A stretch of DNA of 64,000 nt from JAAYBQ01 sp035403465 (GTDB taxonomy: Bacteria > Spirochaetota > UBA4802 > UBA5550), in the NCBI GenBank assembly GCA_035403465.1, contig DAONFG010000001.1, forward strand, positions 1-64,000. Reading direction: 5' to 3'. Below the pieces are notes generated by a model. The model did not search any database and was not told the DNA's origin. It saw only the letters and a list, made by a program, of their open reading frames with translations. The position numbers were made by a program, and so were the translations under genes. Every line of letters begins with the position of its first letter. Positions within the stretch are counted from its first letter, which is position 1. Below, one piece after another: positions 53,569-63,025 of the stretch.

Positions 53569-54072
53569 TCAGTTTGAACCGCAGTCCTTTACTTCATTCC
53601 GCAGAAGCATTACTGCATGGGGAATTGCCTTTTCAATAAATCCCAGGTTTTCACGTACTGCCTTCGGGCTGCCCGGAAGATTTATGATCAGGCTTCTTTT
53701 ACAGATACCTGATACTGCACGGGAAAGTATTGCATGGGGCGTTATCTCAAGTGATTTTGCGCGCATTGCTTCTGCAAATCCCGGGGCTTCCCGGTCTATA
53801 ACTGCGCGTGTAGCTTCCGGCGTAACATCCCTGGGGGCAAATCCTGTCCCGCCTGTTGTGAGGATGAGGTCAAATCCCCTTTCCGCAAAATCCAGAAGGC
53901 TTCTCTTAATATCCGGAATTTCATCGGGAACAATGGTTTCAGCGGCAATTTCAATATCCATAGTTTCTGCCCATTTTATTATTTCAGGGCCGGAAATATC
54001 TGTCCTTTCGCCGCGTGATGACCTGTCGCTTACTGTAATAATTCCTGCGCTTATCTTTCTCATGAATGCCAT
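53569..54072 (-). CDS. MogA/MoaB-type molybdopterin-binding protein
   Basis: 167 aa of MoCF fold: GIITVSDRSSRGERTDISGP, ILTTGGTGFAPRDVTPEATR and RSLIINLPGSPKAV. MogA adenylates molybdopterin before MoeA inserts molybdenum; the MoeA at 40006 could complete that step. MogA and MoaB are hard to separate by sequence; length and the GFAPRD loop favour the group generally. It is the first gene of a three-gene cluster with the macro and pyrF genes. Confidence 0.9.
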   Translation of the reverse strand: MAFMRKISAGIITVSDRSSRGERTDISGPEIIKWAETMDIEIAAETIVPDEIPDIKRSLLDFAERGFDLILTTGGTGFAPRDVTPEATRAVIDREAPGFAEAMRAKSLEITPHAILSRAVSGICKRSLIINLPGSPKAVRENLGFIEKAIPHAVMLLRNEVKDCGSN

Positions 54073-54270
54073 CTTTTTATAATTGAATTATATCGTAAAA
54101 GTCACGATAATACACCTGATGTTATAAAATCAAACACATTACTTTGTTAATTTACCAACTTTTTTCACATGCTTAAGAATTTTCTTCCGCAGCCGGAGAC
54201 GGCGAGGGAGATTAAAAATATGAATATACAAGTTATATAAAATACAGAATAATTTTATGGAAAATTCCTG

Positions 54271-54960
54271 ATGATAATTGCGGCAATACTTGCAGGCGGT
54301 AAAGGTGAACGTGTTGGAGGAACAACTCCCAAACAGTTATTAATGCTGGGTGATAAGCCTGTAATACAGTGGTCCGTTGACACTTTTCACCAGGATAAGC
54401 AGATTGATGAAATAATCATAGTATCTGAAAAATCATCCCTCCCTGCAATCAGGAGTATTTTTCCTGAAATAAAATATCCTAAAATAACTGCGATAATTGA
54501 AGGCGGCATCGAGAGAGTAGACTCATCAGCAAATGCAGTTTTTTATAAAGACTATAAGTACGATGATATTTTCATGATACACGATGCTGCCCGCCCGTTT
54601 ATCAGTACATCAATTATCCATGAATTAATAAATGCTGTAAAAAAACATGATGCTGCAGGTGTATATATACCGGCAAAGGATACAATAGCAATAGTTGATA
54701 ATGAAATTATTGATTCAATCCCGGAACGTAACAGGATGTTCTATACACAAACCCCCCAGGCTTTCAGGTATAGCCTTATCATGGAAGCGCATAAAAGCTA
54801 CCAGCTTAACAGGGCTCGCGGAATAACAGATGATGTTTCTCTTGTAGCATCAAGCGGTCACGATATACATGTTGTTTCCGGGTCTGACCTGAACTTTAAA
54901 ATTACTACTGAACTCGATTATAAAATTGCAAACCTGATTGCCGGAAATATACTCTTATGA
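54271..54960 (+). CDS. ispD: 2-C-methyl-D-erythritol 4-phosphate cytidylyltransferase
   Basis: 229 aa: AAILAGGKGERVGGTTPKQL is the CTP-binding loop, and VHDAARPF-type FMIHDAARPFIS, RGITDDVSLV and the C-terminal NFKITTELD are all kept. IspD makes CDP-methylerythritol in the MEP isoprenoid pathway. Its stop overlaps the following gene (ATGA), so both are translated together. No other MEP gene is in this window. Confidence 0.95.
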   Translation: MIIAAILAGGKGERVGGTTPKQLLMLGDKPVIQWSVDTFHQDKQIDEIIIVSEKSSLPAIRSIFPEIKYPKITAIIEGGIERVDSSANAVFYKDYKYDDIFMIHDAARPFISTSIIHELINAVKKHDAAGVYIPAKDTIAIVDNEIIDSIPERNRMFYTQTPQAFRYSLIMEAHKSYQLNRARGITDDVSLVASSGHDIHVVSGSDLNFKITTELDYKIANLIAGNILL

Positions 54961-55946
54961 TCAAAAGATACCTGAACGCAGATCCAATACCATGGCTTAT
55001 TGACGGCACCGATCCGGCTGCAGTATACCTTGCAAAAAAGGAATTCTGCGAAGAATGTGGTCATACCGAAATCTATCATGAACTGGAAACCTCAGTTTTA
55101 ACCGGTTATTTTAAAAGTATTTCTACGAGAAATATACTTGGTGATAAAAAAAATCCTGATCTTATAAACCGGGGCAATGTCTGGTTTTTTCTCTGGGCAG
55201 TAGAATGCGGTTATAATTCCAAGACAGATTTCATCAGAGAAACGTCCGATTTTATTTCTGAAAATTTCCTTACACCGGACGGAGGATTTTCTTTGTCACT
55301 GAAGCCGCGTTTACCCCTTGCCTGCAGAACTGGCGATCTGGTGAGGGCTATGCTTAAAGCCGGTATAAATGACGAAAGAACAACTTTTGGACTGCATTGG
55401 ATTTCACAGCATCAACGCCACGATGGCGGATGGCTTCACTGTCCATTTAGCGGTTTCTGCGATGTTATGAAAATGTTTCTGATTAAACATGCAGGTTCAG
55501 GAATCAGCAGGGAAGTGGATACCAGTATTCCCAGCTGCCCTGTAGCAACCCTTTCATGTATCAGGGCTTTATCGGTTTCAGGGATATCTGCGTATATTCC
55601 AAGGATAGAGACTGGTGCCGCGTTCCTGCTTGGAAGTTCAGCGCTTTCATCAACTGATAGATTGCTATATTGCGGACTGAACCTGCACCCGCAGAAATCC
55701 GGTTATCCCGTAATGACACAATTCGATTCCATTACTGCACTAATGGAAATTTTTAATACAACCTTGTGGAATGATGCGAAATGTGCAGGGTTATTTAACA
55801 ATATAATGAAGAAGCAGACTGCAGACGGAAGATGGAAACTTGAAAATAATTCACGGGGGATGACTCCTGAAGGAAAAGGGGAGAACCGTTTAGTAACACT
55901 GAATGTTATGCGTCTTCTTAAACGTCTGTCAGAGAAAGAATCTTAG
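54957..55946 (+). CDS. Unknown alpha-toroid-like protein coupled to ispD
   Basis: 329 aa. The repeated helix-turn pattern and QRHDGGWLHCPFSGF resemble the QW-like repeats of squalene/prenyltransferase toroids, and FLTPDGGFSLSLKP and QTADGRWKLENNS look like further copies. Catalytic DDxxD or DxDD motifs are absent. Several cysteines and histidines cluster (FCEECGHTE, HCPFSGFC), possibly metal ligands. It overlaps ispD by four bases. The end overlaps the convergent beta-barrel gene by four. The family is unsure; the toroid idea is inference. Confidence 0.65.
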   Translation: MIKRYLNADPIPWLIDGTDPAAVYLAKKEFCEECGHTEIYHELETSVLTGYFKSISTRNILGDKKNPDLINRGNVWFFLWAVECGYNSKTDFIRETSDFISENFLTPDGGFSLSLKPRLPLACRTGDLVRAMLKAGINDERTTFGLHWISQHQRHDGGWLHCPFSGFCDVMKMFLIKHAGSGISREVDTSIPSCPVATLSCIRALSVSGISAYIPRIETGAAFLLGSSALSSTDRLLYCGLNLHPQKSGYPVMTQFDSITALMEIFNTTLWNDAKCAGLFNNIMKKQTADGRWKLENNSRGMTPEGKGENRLVTLNVMRLLKRLSEKES

Positions 55947-56725
55947 TTTGAAAAAGCATAGCCAACGGATAATGTAAGATTCACTGTCTGAAGAGATCCA
56001 CCTGATGAAGTAGAATAAGTTCTGCCATTCCCATTTGCGGTAGCATCAGAACCTGTTGATTGTGTCAATGAATTAGCCGGGCTGAAAGATATTGGATAAT
56101 AAGTATATTCAGAACCCAGGGATATATATACCCCGCCGCTGAAGTATATTGTGAGGTTTAGTTCGGAACCGAAAATAAAACCTGAAAAATTTCTTATGCC
56201 ATCGTTATTATAATTATATGCAAGTTTAGATGCAATCGGCGTGGCTTCGTATTGTCCGAATCCATAACCGAACTCAGGTGTAAATGTCACATCCCATTGT
56301 TTGCGTACAGTAAGGTGAAACGACGGTCCCAGGAGAATTGAGTATGAATTGAAGAGTGCCTGGTTCCAGTTCTCATTTTCCTGACCGAAAGCTGTTCTCT
56401 GAACAACAGTTGTATAGCGAAGCTTGCTTTTTGCACCGACATGGTCGATAGGCATGTATTCGAAAGATATACCAAAATCAAATGCAAGGTGGTTAACTAT
56501 AAGTTCCTTCATGGTATCGGAACTCAGCATGTACCAGTTACCAACCAGAAAATCATCCTCAGCAGTAATCAGGTCACCAAATGGCAATCCGGCAGAGATA
56601 AATCCTCCAAGAAGCATTTGTCCTTCATGAGCTCCTTCAGGAGGTTTATCCAGTTCTTCAAATTCTGAAGCCATTATTGATGTCGCTGAAAAAACAGTTA
56701 TTAATATGATTATAAACTTTTTCAT
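55943..56725 (-). CDS. Outer-membrane beta-barrel-like protein, 260 aa
   Basis: The signal peptide MKKFIIILITVFSATSIMAS is followed by amphipathic strands with alternating aromatic residues (RYTTVVQRTAFGQ, FSGFIFGSELNLTIYFSGGV) and a C-terminal LTLSVGYAFSN typical of barrels. It is probably an outer-membrane protein with an unknown role. Translation of the convergent toroid gene runs four bases into its end. Confidence 0.75.
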   Translation of the reverse strand: MKKFIIILITVFSATSIMASEFEELDKPPEGAHEGQMLLGGFISAGLPFGDLITAEDDFLVGNWYMLSSDTMKELIVNHLAFDFGISFEYMPIDHVGAKSKLRYTTVVQRTAFGQENENWNQALFNSYSILLGPSFHLTVRKQWDVTFTPEFGYGFGQYEATPIASKLAYNYNNDGIRNFSGFIFGSELNLTIYFSGGVYISLGSEYTYYPISFSPANSLTQSTGSDATANGNGRTYSTSSGGSLQTVNLTLSVGYAFSN

Positions 56726-56731
56726 AAATTT

Positions 56732-57574
56732 TCAGTATATGTAAAATCCCCGTTTGGTTTTTTTACCAAGATAGCCTGATGCGACATATTTACGAAGAAG
56801 GGGGCAGGGCCTGTACTTATTGTCTGCATATCCCCTGAACATCTCCTCACCGATCGCAAGAACTACATCAAGGCCTACCATATCTGCAATTTCAAGGGGA
56901 CCCATTGGAAGATTAAGCCCTTTCTTCATTGCCTTGTCAATCACTTCAGGTTTTGCGCCCCCTTCGTAAAGGAGAAATGTTGCTTCATTTATCATGGGAT
57001 ACAGTATCCTGTTAAGATAAAACCCCGGGTAATCCTTTGCCTCAATAAAATCCTTTTTGAGTTTTTTTAGAAAGGACTTAGACATTTCAACAGTTTCCCT
57101 CGTAGTTAAAAATCCCGGTACAATTTCAACAAGGGGCATGACCCTTGCCGGATTCAGAAAATGCAGTCCGATTACTGATTCAGGTCTCGCAGTTGCAGCG
57201 GCTATTTCAGTAATTGAGATCGAGGAAGTGATCGATGCGAGAACACTTGCCGGAGAACAGGTTTTGTCCAGTCTGGCAAATACATCTTTTTTTACAGACA
57301 GATCCTCAAAAACTGCTTCAAGAATAATATCCGAATCCGAGAATTCAGCAATATCATTTACTACTTTTATATGGGAGATAATCCTCTCCCTGTCTGCAGC
57401 TGTAATTCTCTGTTTTTTTTCATATTTGCGGAGCCTTGATTCGATGATCGCCAACGCATCTTGTACTTTTTTATCACTGCTGTCATATAATTTGATAGTA
57501 AATCCGGCTTCCGCTGTCATCTGGGCCAGATCGGTCCCCATAACTCCAGCCCCGATGATTCCAATTTTATTCAT
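56732..57574 (-). CDS. 3-hydroxyacyl-CoA dehydrogenase
   Basis: I start at ATG 57574 (MNKIGIIGAGVMGTDLAQM) behind AGAGGAA; the in-frame ATG at 57601 is less likely. 280 aa: NAD-binding Rossmann domain, then LHFLNPARVMPLVEIV with the catalytic His, and the helical dimer domain (GLNLPMGPLEIADMVGLDVV). It oxidises 3-hydroxyacyl-CoA such as 3-hydroxybutyryl-CoA. The single-domain form is typical of butyrate metabolism or beta-oxidation. No partner gene is adjacent. Confidence 0.93.
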   Translation of the reverse strand: MNKIGIIGAGVMGTDLAQMTAEAGFTIKLYDSSDKKVQDALAIIESRLRKYEKKQRITAADRERIISHIKVVNDIAEFSDSDIILEAVFEDLSVKKDVFARLDKTCSPASVLASITSSISITEIAAATARPESVIGLHFLNPARVMPLVEIVPGFLTTRETVEMSKSFLKKLKKDFIEAKDYPGFYLNRILYPMINEATFLLYEGGAKPEVIDKAMKKGLNLPMGPLEIADMVGLDVVLAIGEEMFRGYADNKYRPCPLLRKYVASGYLGKKTKRGFYIY

Positions 57575-57804
57575 CTTTAATTCCTCTGTGTTCAATATCA
57601 TGCAATGTCTGACATTTGTATGTTACAATATATCTCTGCATATAATTAACAACAATAAAATTATTGACTTAACTCTATATTTTTATTCCAATATAAAAAA
57701 CATTAAAATTTGCGTTCCCGGCACATTTATACTATTATTAAATGCCAACAATGTGCATCACAGAGATTCTGATCTAAAAATGAATTAACCGGATAAACTG
57801 ATTA

Positions 57805-59571
57805 ATGAAAGAAATTGACAAGACAAAAGAAAATATTAAAGTAAGCCAGCTTGACGATTCCCAGCGGAAAAAACTCTTTCAGCAGTTTGTCGATGCCGGA
57901 GGACAGGTCCAGACAGAACGTCAGGCCAGAAGGAACCTGATGATTGACAGGAATAAGCAGAAAGAGCATCAGAAGAAACTTGATGCTCATTATTCCAGAC
58001 TGAAAAAACCTGTTAATACACAAGCCGCAGCCGGTACATCCACTGTGTCCATGCCTGCAAATATACCTGGCAAATCTGAAGATGTACCATTCGAAAAATT
58101 CAGAATACGAATGAGACTCCGTTTCCAGGGAATCACCCGTTTCAGCACACTGTTTTACAAAAACCGTTTCCTGAATAACATGAACCTCAAATACAGACCG
58201 GCATTAATGGAATTGCAGAATGCATATCTTGCCCTTTTTAAACAGAATCCAAAACGCGGCAATCAGGTTATCATGCGTCTTGACAAAATATCCCCTATTT
58301 ATTATGAATTGCTGCAAAAAACTGCTGATTTATATGAACCCATAGACCTCAGGGAACTGACAGATAATATAGCAAATTTTCCAGACGTACCAAGACAGCT
58401 GCCTGAACTGAAAACACTCTTCAATTCGATTTTCAGGAAACTGTATATTATAAAAACATATGAGAATACAATATATAATGCCTTTGATAAGGCGATTGAT
58501 ATCTGTATTAATGTCTCGGAGGATAATCAATATCCCCAGCTGAACAAACGGAATATACGGAATGCTCTTTATATTGCGTTCTATGTTCTTTATCCAAGAC
58601 TTCATACTCTCTTCTGCCAGTATAATTTAACACTTTTTGATGATCCTGACAGCCGCATTGATGATATGCTTGAAATAATACCTGCTGAACGTCCGGGAAA
58701 CCGTGTCCGCTATGATCTGTCAAGGATACAGCAGGAGACCGAAGCAGAACTCCCGGATGTCATCAAACATGAGGAAAAAGCATCTGAAATAAACATTGAT
58801 CCGATCGTCACTGAAGGTCTGAAAAATATGTATAAACTTGATTTTTCAATGCTGCGAAAAAAATATGACAAAACAGGAACTTATGAAATCCTGGGAGATA
58901 ATGATAAGGTTCTCCTGGCATACCTGTTATATCTTGAATTCGATAATGAGTATGCTATGATTTTTACTACAAACCGCATTAAATATAACATGGAATATCT
59001 TGGATCAAACATGGTTGATTACCGAAAGAATATGCAGGAACTCTACAATTCGATGAGAAAATCCCAACAAGCCTTCAATCTCTATCATGAATCATTTATT
59101 AATTACAGCCGTTTAAAGAACCAAAAACCGTCAACCAATGATCAATATATCAATTATTCCAAGCAGGTAGATGAGCTAATCAGGAAAAAGGATATTGCCG
59201 GAAGCGGTGCACGTATGGCAATAAAAATATTCATGGAAAAAACCGCTACAGAACTGGATACACTTGTACGCGATATGAATGAAAGACAAATGTATATCAG
59301 TAACCCGCAGGATATTATAGAGCTTAATCCCGAAATTGAAGGTGAGAAAAAACTTCATGGACTTAAAATATATGAAGCTCTTCAGACCGTCAGGAATTTT
59401 GCTGCTGCTTTTGCATTCAGGCTTGGTCCTGAAGGTGACCTTTATGGAAAGCTTGAATACAATCAAAAGGAATCCGGAGAACAGAAAGCTGACAGCAGTC
59501 CGCGCCCGTCTCCGGCCCGGTCAGCAAAAAAGTCCCAGTCTATACTTGATGAACTTGATGATATCCTGTAG
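57805..59571 (+). CDS. Unknown 588-aa helical protein
   Basis: No signal peptide or membrane helix. The N-terminus is basic and coiled (ERQARRNLMIDRNKQKEHQKK). The middle is helical with many Tyr and Asn residues (NLKYRPALMELQNAYLALF, LYIAFYVLYPRLHTLFCQY). The tail is low complexity, rich in Ser, Pro, Ala and Lys (SSPRPSPARSAKKSQSILDE). The protein may be structural or cytoskeletal. The last 32 bases overlap the convergent methyltransferase gene. I do not recognise the family. Confidence 0.65.
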   Translation: MKEIDKTKENIKVSQLDDSQRKKLFQQFVDAGGQVQTERQARRNLMIDRNKQKEHQKKLDAHYSRLKKPVNTQAAAGTSTVSMPANIPGKSEDVPFEKFRIRMRLRFQGITRFSTLFYKNRFLNNMNLKYRPALMELQNAYLALFKQNPKRGNQVIMRLDKISPIYYELLQKTADLYEPIDLRELTDNIANFPDVPRQLPELKTLFNSIFRKLYIIKTYENTIYNAFDKAIDICINVSEDNQYPQLNKRNIRNALYIAFYVLYPRLHTLFCQYNLTLFDDPDSRIDDMLEIIPAERPGNRVRYDLSRIQQETEAELPDVIKHEEKASEINIDPIVTEGLKNMYKLDFSMLRKKYDKTGTYEILGDNDKVLLAYLLYLEFDNEYAMIFTTNRIKYNMEYLGSNMVDYRKNMQELYNSMRKSQQAFNLYHESFINYSRLKNQKPSTNDQYINYSKQVDELIRKKDIAGSGARMAIKIFMEKTATELDTLVRDMNERQMYISNPQDIIELNPEIEGEKKLHGLKIYEALQTVRNFAAAFAFRLGPEGDLYGKLEYNQKESGEQKADSSPRPSPARSAKKSQSILDELDDIL

Positions 59572-60370
59572 TTTTTTTTCTGCGGATTGACTCAAGCCTG
59601 TTTTCAATTATCATTTCTCGTGTCAGATTCAGCCCCGGATCCCTGTACGGTTCAGATTTAGGATTTTCCCTGATATCAAGTATACGTTTATTATCAAGGG
59701 TGCTAATCACATCAGTAAGAGCTGCCAGTGTTCCTTCACGTTTCTGTCCCACTGAAGGTCCTTTTCCGACTATAAATCCCGCTTCAATCATTGCCATCCT
59801 TATATGGTCCGCACTGGAATAGGTTGTAAGGATTGCTTCATTATACATCAGCCCGGCCAGAAGCCTGAAATATTCTACAGTCCATAATTCAGGATTTTTT
59901 GCCGGTGAAAACGGGTCCTGAAAAACCGCGTCAAATTTGATACCGGTTATATTCTTAATCGAATCCCTTGCATCGCCAAAGAGTATCTTCAGCCTGATGT
60001 TATCAAACTCTGCAGAACCTTTTAAATAACCCGTTTTAATTTTTCCATATATTAAATCTCTCTGATCGCCGAACCTAACAGATTCCATGTAGCTGTAAAA
60101 ACTCTCATCCTTTTCCAGTGAGACTATATTCAATAACGAATGATTCTCCTCTGTGTTTAACCTGTCCATAAGCGCCAGCACATTATAACCCAGCCCGAAT
60201 CCTACATCCAGGACTGTCAGTGATTCCTTTTTCTTTTCCAGTATCATTGAAGGCTGCACATGTTTGAAAAGGGCCTCTTCATATGCACCGGAGGTCGAAT
60301 GCATTGCCTGGTCATATTCATCCAGGAAAAGGGTTGCGCTTCCGTCGTTTGTTGTGATCATTCCCGTCAT
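59540..60370 (-). CDS. MnmC-like tRNA methyltransferase
   Basis: 276 aa of SAM-methyltransferase fold with the MnmC1/DUF752 marks: an N-terminal SATLFLDEYDQAMHSTSGAY, motif I LDVGFGLGYNVLAL, and VFQDPFSPAKNPELWTVEYF, the typical catalytic loop. In E. coli MnmC, this domain methylates nm5s2U at the tRNA wobble position. The oxidase domain is missing here, as in many bacteria. Overlap with the 588-aa gene at the 3' ends is 32 bases. Confidence 0.85.
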   Translation of the reverse strand: MTGMITTNDGSATLFLDEYDQAMHSTSGAYEEALFKHVQPSMILEKKKESLTVLDVGFGLGYNVLALMDRLNTEENHSLLNIVSLEKDESFYSYMESVRFGDQRDLIYGKIKTGYLKGSAEFDNIRLKILFGDARDSIKNITGIKFDAVFQDPFSPAKNPELWTVEYFRLLAGLMYNEAILTTYSSADHIRMAMIEAGFIVGKGPSVGQKREGTLAALTDVISTLDNKRILDIRENPKSEPYRDPGLNLTREMIIENRLESIRRKKTTGYHQVHQV

Positions 60371-60442
60371 GTTTTACCCTTGTCTGTGCCTGATAATTGA
60401 GTATTTTAAAATTAATATATATCACCCGGTTTAAAGGAAGTT

Positions 60443-60718
60443 ATGGCAACAAAAATTATAATAAAGGGATATGTCCAGGGGGTAGGGTGCAGGGGCTACT
60501 GCGCCAGGTATGCGCGAAGATATAGTCTTCATGGAACGGCAACCAATCTTTCTGACGGCTCGGTTTGTATATTACTGAACACTGATGATAAAAATATAAT
60601 TAATTCATACATGGATTCGTTGATTGCCAACACTGACGGGTACAATTTTTTTGGAAGAATATCCGACTACAAAGTAGTGCCTTTTGGCGGAAGAATTGAT
60701 GGTGATTATATTTTCTGA
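60443..60718 (+). CDS. Acylphosphatase-like protein
   Basis: 91 aa. YVQGVGCRGYCARYARRYSL contains the phosphate cradle with catalytic Arg17, and GTATNLSDGSV holds catalytic Asn35. The family hydrolyses the carboxyl-phosphate bond of acylphosphates. Position 16 is Cys rather than the usual Phe (VGFR in most). It ends 12 bases inside the convergent HELYH gene. Confidence 0.88.
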   Translation: MATKIIIKGYVQGVGCRGYCARYARRYSLHGTATNLSDGSVCILLNTDDKNIINSYMDSLIANTDGYNFFGRISDYKVVPFGGRIDGDYIF

Positions 60719-61293
60719 GCAGGTTTCAGTTCAACGGGTTTTACCGCTTTCATCCTGCGGAAATTAACTTTTTTAAAACGCCGCCGTAATTCATCTGACC
60801 TCATCGACAGGAAAGCGTGATATGGAGTGCTCCTGACATATTCATAAAAATTACGCGAATACTCAATGTATTTTTCTTCAAATGCTTTTTTGGAATGACC
60901 GTGAGCTTTTTTGACGGAACCCATTCGTCTTATATCACCGTTAAATGCAGGACTGATATGATACAGTTCATGAAACATGACATTCACTTTTTCTGCTGCA
61001 GGCAGGTCAAAAAATTTAGGCATATAGAAGTACATCAAGTAAAGTATTTCTATATCATTAACTACAAGTTTGGGAATGGTATAGAACCTACTGTTGTGTT
61101 TTACTATCTCCGATCCGTTTTCAAACCTCATCGGAAGCAGCTTGCCGTAAATTCCCCCCCCGGTTGTTTTCCTGTTTGTAGAGCAGCAGAGAAGAATACG
61201 GTTAACATCGAAGAGCCTGAATTCCTCAGTCCGTGAAACCATCTCATGAAGCAGCAGAGTGAGGGTATCTGAAAGATTAATTATATCCGACAC
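60706..61293 (-). CDS. Putative metallopeptidase (HELYH)
   Basis: 195 aa, no signal peptide. HExxH-like motif at residues 108-112 (VMFHELYHISP), with a possible third ligand in the later HGHSKKAFEEKYIEY. The family is annotated as 'putative metallopeptidase', with no known substrate. The C-terminus is strongly basic (RRFKKVNFRRMKAVK). It lies directly after recN, with no gap, and is translated in the same direction. Confidence 0.75.
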   Translation of the reverse strand: MSDIINLSDTLTLLLHEMVSRTEEFRLFDVNRILLCCSTNRKTTGGGIYGKLLPMRFENGSEIVKHNSRFYTIPKLVVNDIEILYLMYFYMPKFFDLPAAEKVNVMFHELYHISPAFNGDIRRMGSVKKAHGHSKKAFEEKYIEYSRNFYEYVRSTPYHAFLSMRSDELRRRFKKVNFRRMKAVKPVELKPAQKI

Positions 61294-63000
61294 TTACTTT
61301 AATCCGGCTTTTGCTATCATTTCTTCGGCATGTTTAAGTGAAAGGTCGGTGACCTCTTCGCCTGCGAGCATACGGGCGACTTCGCGTACCTTCTCCCTGT
61401 CGTTCAGGTTTTTAACAATTGTTGTAACCCTGCCTTCATTTCTGCCTTTCTGCACAAGGTAATGGCTGTCAGACATGGATGCAATCTGCGGCAGGTGCGT
61501 GATTAAAAGCACCTGCCTGTCCTTTGACAGGTTTTTAAGTTTCTTCCCTACTATCTCAGCGGTCCTGCCGCTGATGCCCGTATCGACCTCGTCAAAAATC
61601 AGCGTATCAACAATATCTGCAGACTGGATGACATTTTTAATGGCAAGCATTATCCTGGACATTTCGCCGCCGGAAGCAACCTTGCGAAGCTGGCGCAGGT
61701 CCTCTCCCTCATTTGCCGAGAGCAGAAACTCGATCCTGTCCAGACCGTGCGGGTAAAGGATATACCGTTTGTCATCGCTTTCGATATCCCCGTCAGGACT
61801 CGTTTCACGTTTTATGGATATCTTGAAAACGGTGCCCGACATACCCAGGTCATTCAGTTCCTTCATAACAAGTTCTTCAAGTTTTTTCGCAGCAGCCTTT
61901 CTTTTCTCTGAAAGGGCGAGAGCTATACTTTTTGCCTCGCTAACAATTTTTTTCTCTTCGGCTTTCAGGTTTTCCAGGAGCTCGTCACCGGAGGTTATCG
62001 ATTCCAGTTCCTGCCTGGCCTTCTCAGCATAGGCAATAATCTCTTCCACTGAATCGCCGTACTTTTTTTTAAATCCCTGTATAAGGTTAAGCCTCTCCTC
62101 GACCATGTTGATTCTTTCAGGTGAAAAATCTATACCATTCCTGTAATCGCGGAGAGTCGCTGATGAATCTTCCAGGGAATAGAGTGCTTCCCTGATTGTG
62201 TCCAGGATTGACGAAAGATTCTGGTCAATGTCGCAGATTTTTGCCAGGCTGCTTTCAGCCTTTTTCAGGTTCCTTATTACACCGGCTTCACCGGTGATCA
62301 GGTCAGTGCTTGAGTTTATCTCGGTAAAAAGTTTTTCGGCATTCTGCAGCAGGTTTGCCTCACCGCGAAGTTCATCCTCTTCTCCGGGTTTCAGTTTTGC
62401 AGAATCGATCTCTTTAATTGAGAAGGTATTGAATTCAATTCTTCGTGCCTTCTCTTTCTCATCAATCTGGAATGAACTGATCCTGTTCCTGACGCTGCCA
62501 AGTCTCTCATGTACGTCTTTGACCCTGGCAACGTCATTTGCAAAAGCCCCGAAACTATCCAGCAGTTCCCTGTGTTTGGCAATATTGACAATGTTCTGAT
62601 GCTCGTTCTGGCCATGTATATCGATAAGATATTCTGATATCTCTTTAAGCTTATTCAGCGGGATCTGGGCAGCATTTGCAAAACAGCGTCCCTTGCCGTT
62701 TGCAAAAAACTCCCTCTGTATGATCAGAGTGTCATCATCTGTTGAAATACCCGATTCATCAAGGAGGATCCTGATCTCCTTCATTTTCGAGATATCGAAG
62801 GTTGCCTCAAGCGATGCCCTGTCGAAGCCTGTACGAATCATATCAGTAGTTACTTTTTCGCCAAGAATGCCTGCAATCGCATCAATCAGTATCGACTTTC
62901 CGGCCCCTGTTTCACCGGTAAGAATGTTAAGACCACTGGTAAAACTGACGGTGAGGGAATCTATAATAACGAAGTTTTTGATTCGAAGTTCAAGCAGCAT
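61294..63000 (-). CDS. recN: DNA repair protein RecN
   Basis: 568 aa SMC-like protein. Walker A LTGETGAGKSILIDAI is near residue 29, followed by a coiled-coil arm (EKARRIEFNTFSIKEIDSA and neighbours). The ABC signature is RKVASGGEMSRIMLAIKN and Walker B is TLIFDEVDTGISGRTAEIV. RecN acts in double-strand break repair. It follows the NAD kinase gene with 25 bases between, and the HELYH gene comes next without a gap. Confidence 0.97.
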   Translation of the reverse strand: MLLELRIKNFVIIDSLTVSFTSGLNILTGETGAGKSILIDAIAGILGEKVTTDMIRTGFDRASLEATFDISKMKEIRILLDESGISTDDDTLIIQREFFANGKGRCFANAAQIPLNKLKEISEYLIDIHGQNEHQNIVNIAKHRELLDSFGAFANDVARVKDVHERLGSVRNRISSFQIDEKEKARRIEFNTFSIKEIDSAKLKPGEEDELRGEANLLQNAEKLFTEINSSTDLITGEAGVIRNLKKAESSLAKICDIDQNLSSILDTIREALYSLEDSSATLRDYRNGIDFSPERINMVEERLNLIQGFKKKYGDSVEEIIAYAEKARQELESITSGDELLENLKAEEKKIVSEAKSIALALSEKRKAAAKKLEELVMKELNDLGMSGTVFKISIKRETSPDGDIESDDKRYILYPHGLDRIEFLLSANEGEDLRQLRKVASGGEMSRIMLAIKNVIQSADIVDTLIFDEVDTGISGRTAEIVGKKLKNLSKDRQVLLITHLPQIASMSDSHYLVQKGRNEGRVTTIVKNLNDREKVREVARMLAGEEVTDLSLKHAEEMIAKAGLK

Positions 63001-63025
63001 AGGAGCACCTTTCAGAATATAATGA

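Noticed and set aside
54169..54243. 24-codon frame starting MLKNFLPQPETAREIK before ispD
   Set aside because: No ribosome binding site, short, and no evidence of conservation; most likely chance.
54192..59516. GCCGGAGACGG near 54192 and its reverse complement at 59506-59516 as a repeat pair
   Set aside because: Only 11 bases match, and the second lies inside a coding tail of Ser/Pro codons; chance is likely.
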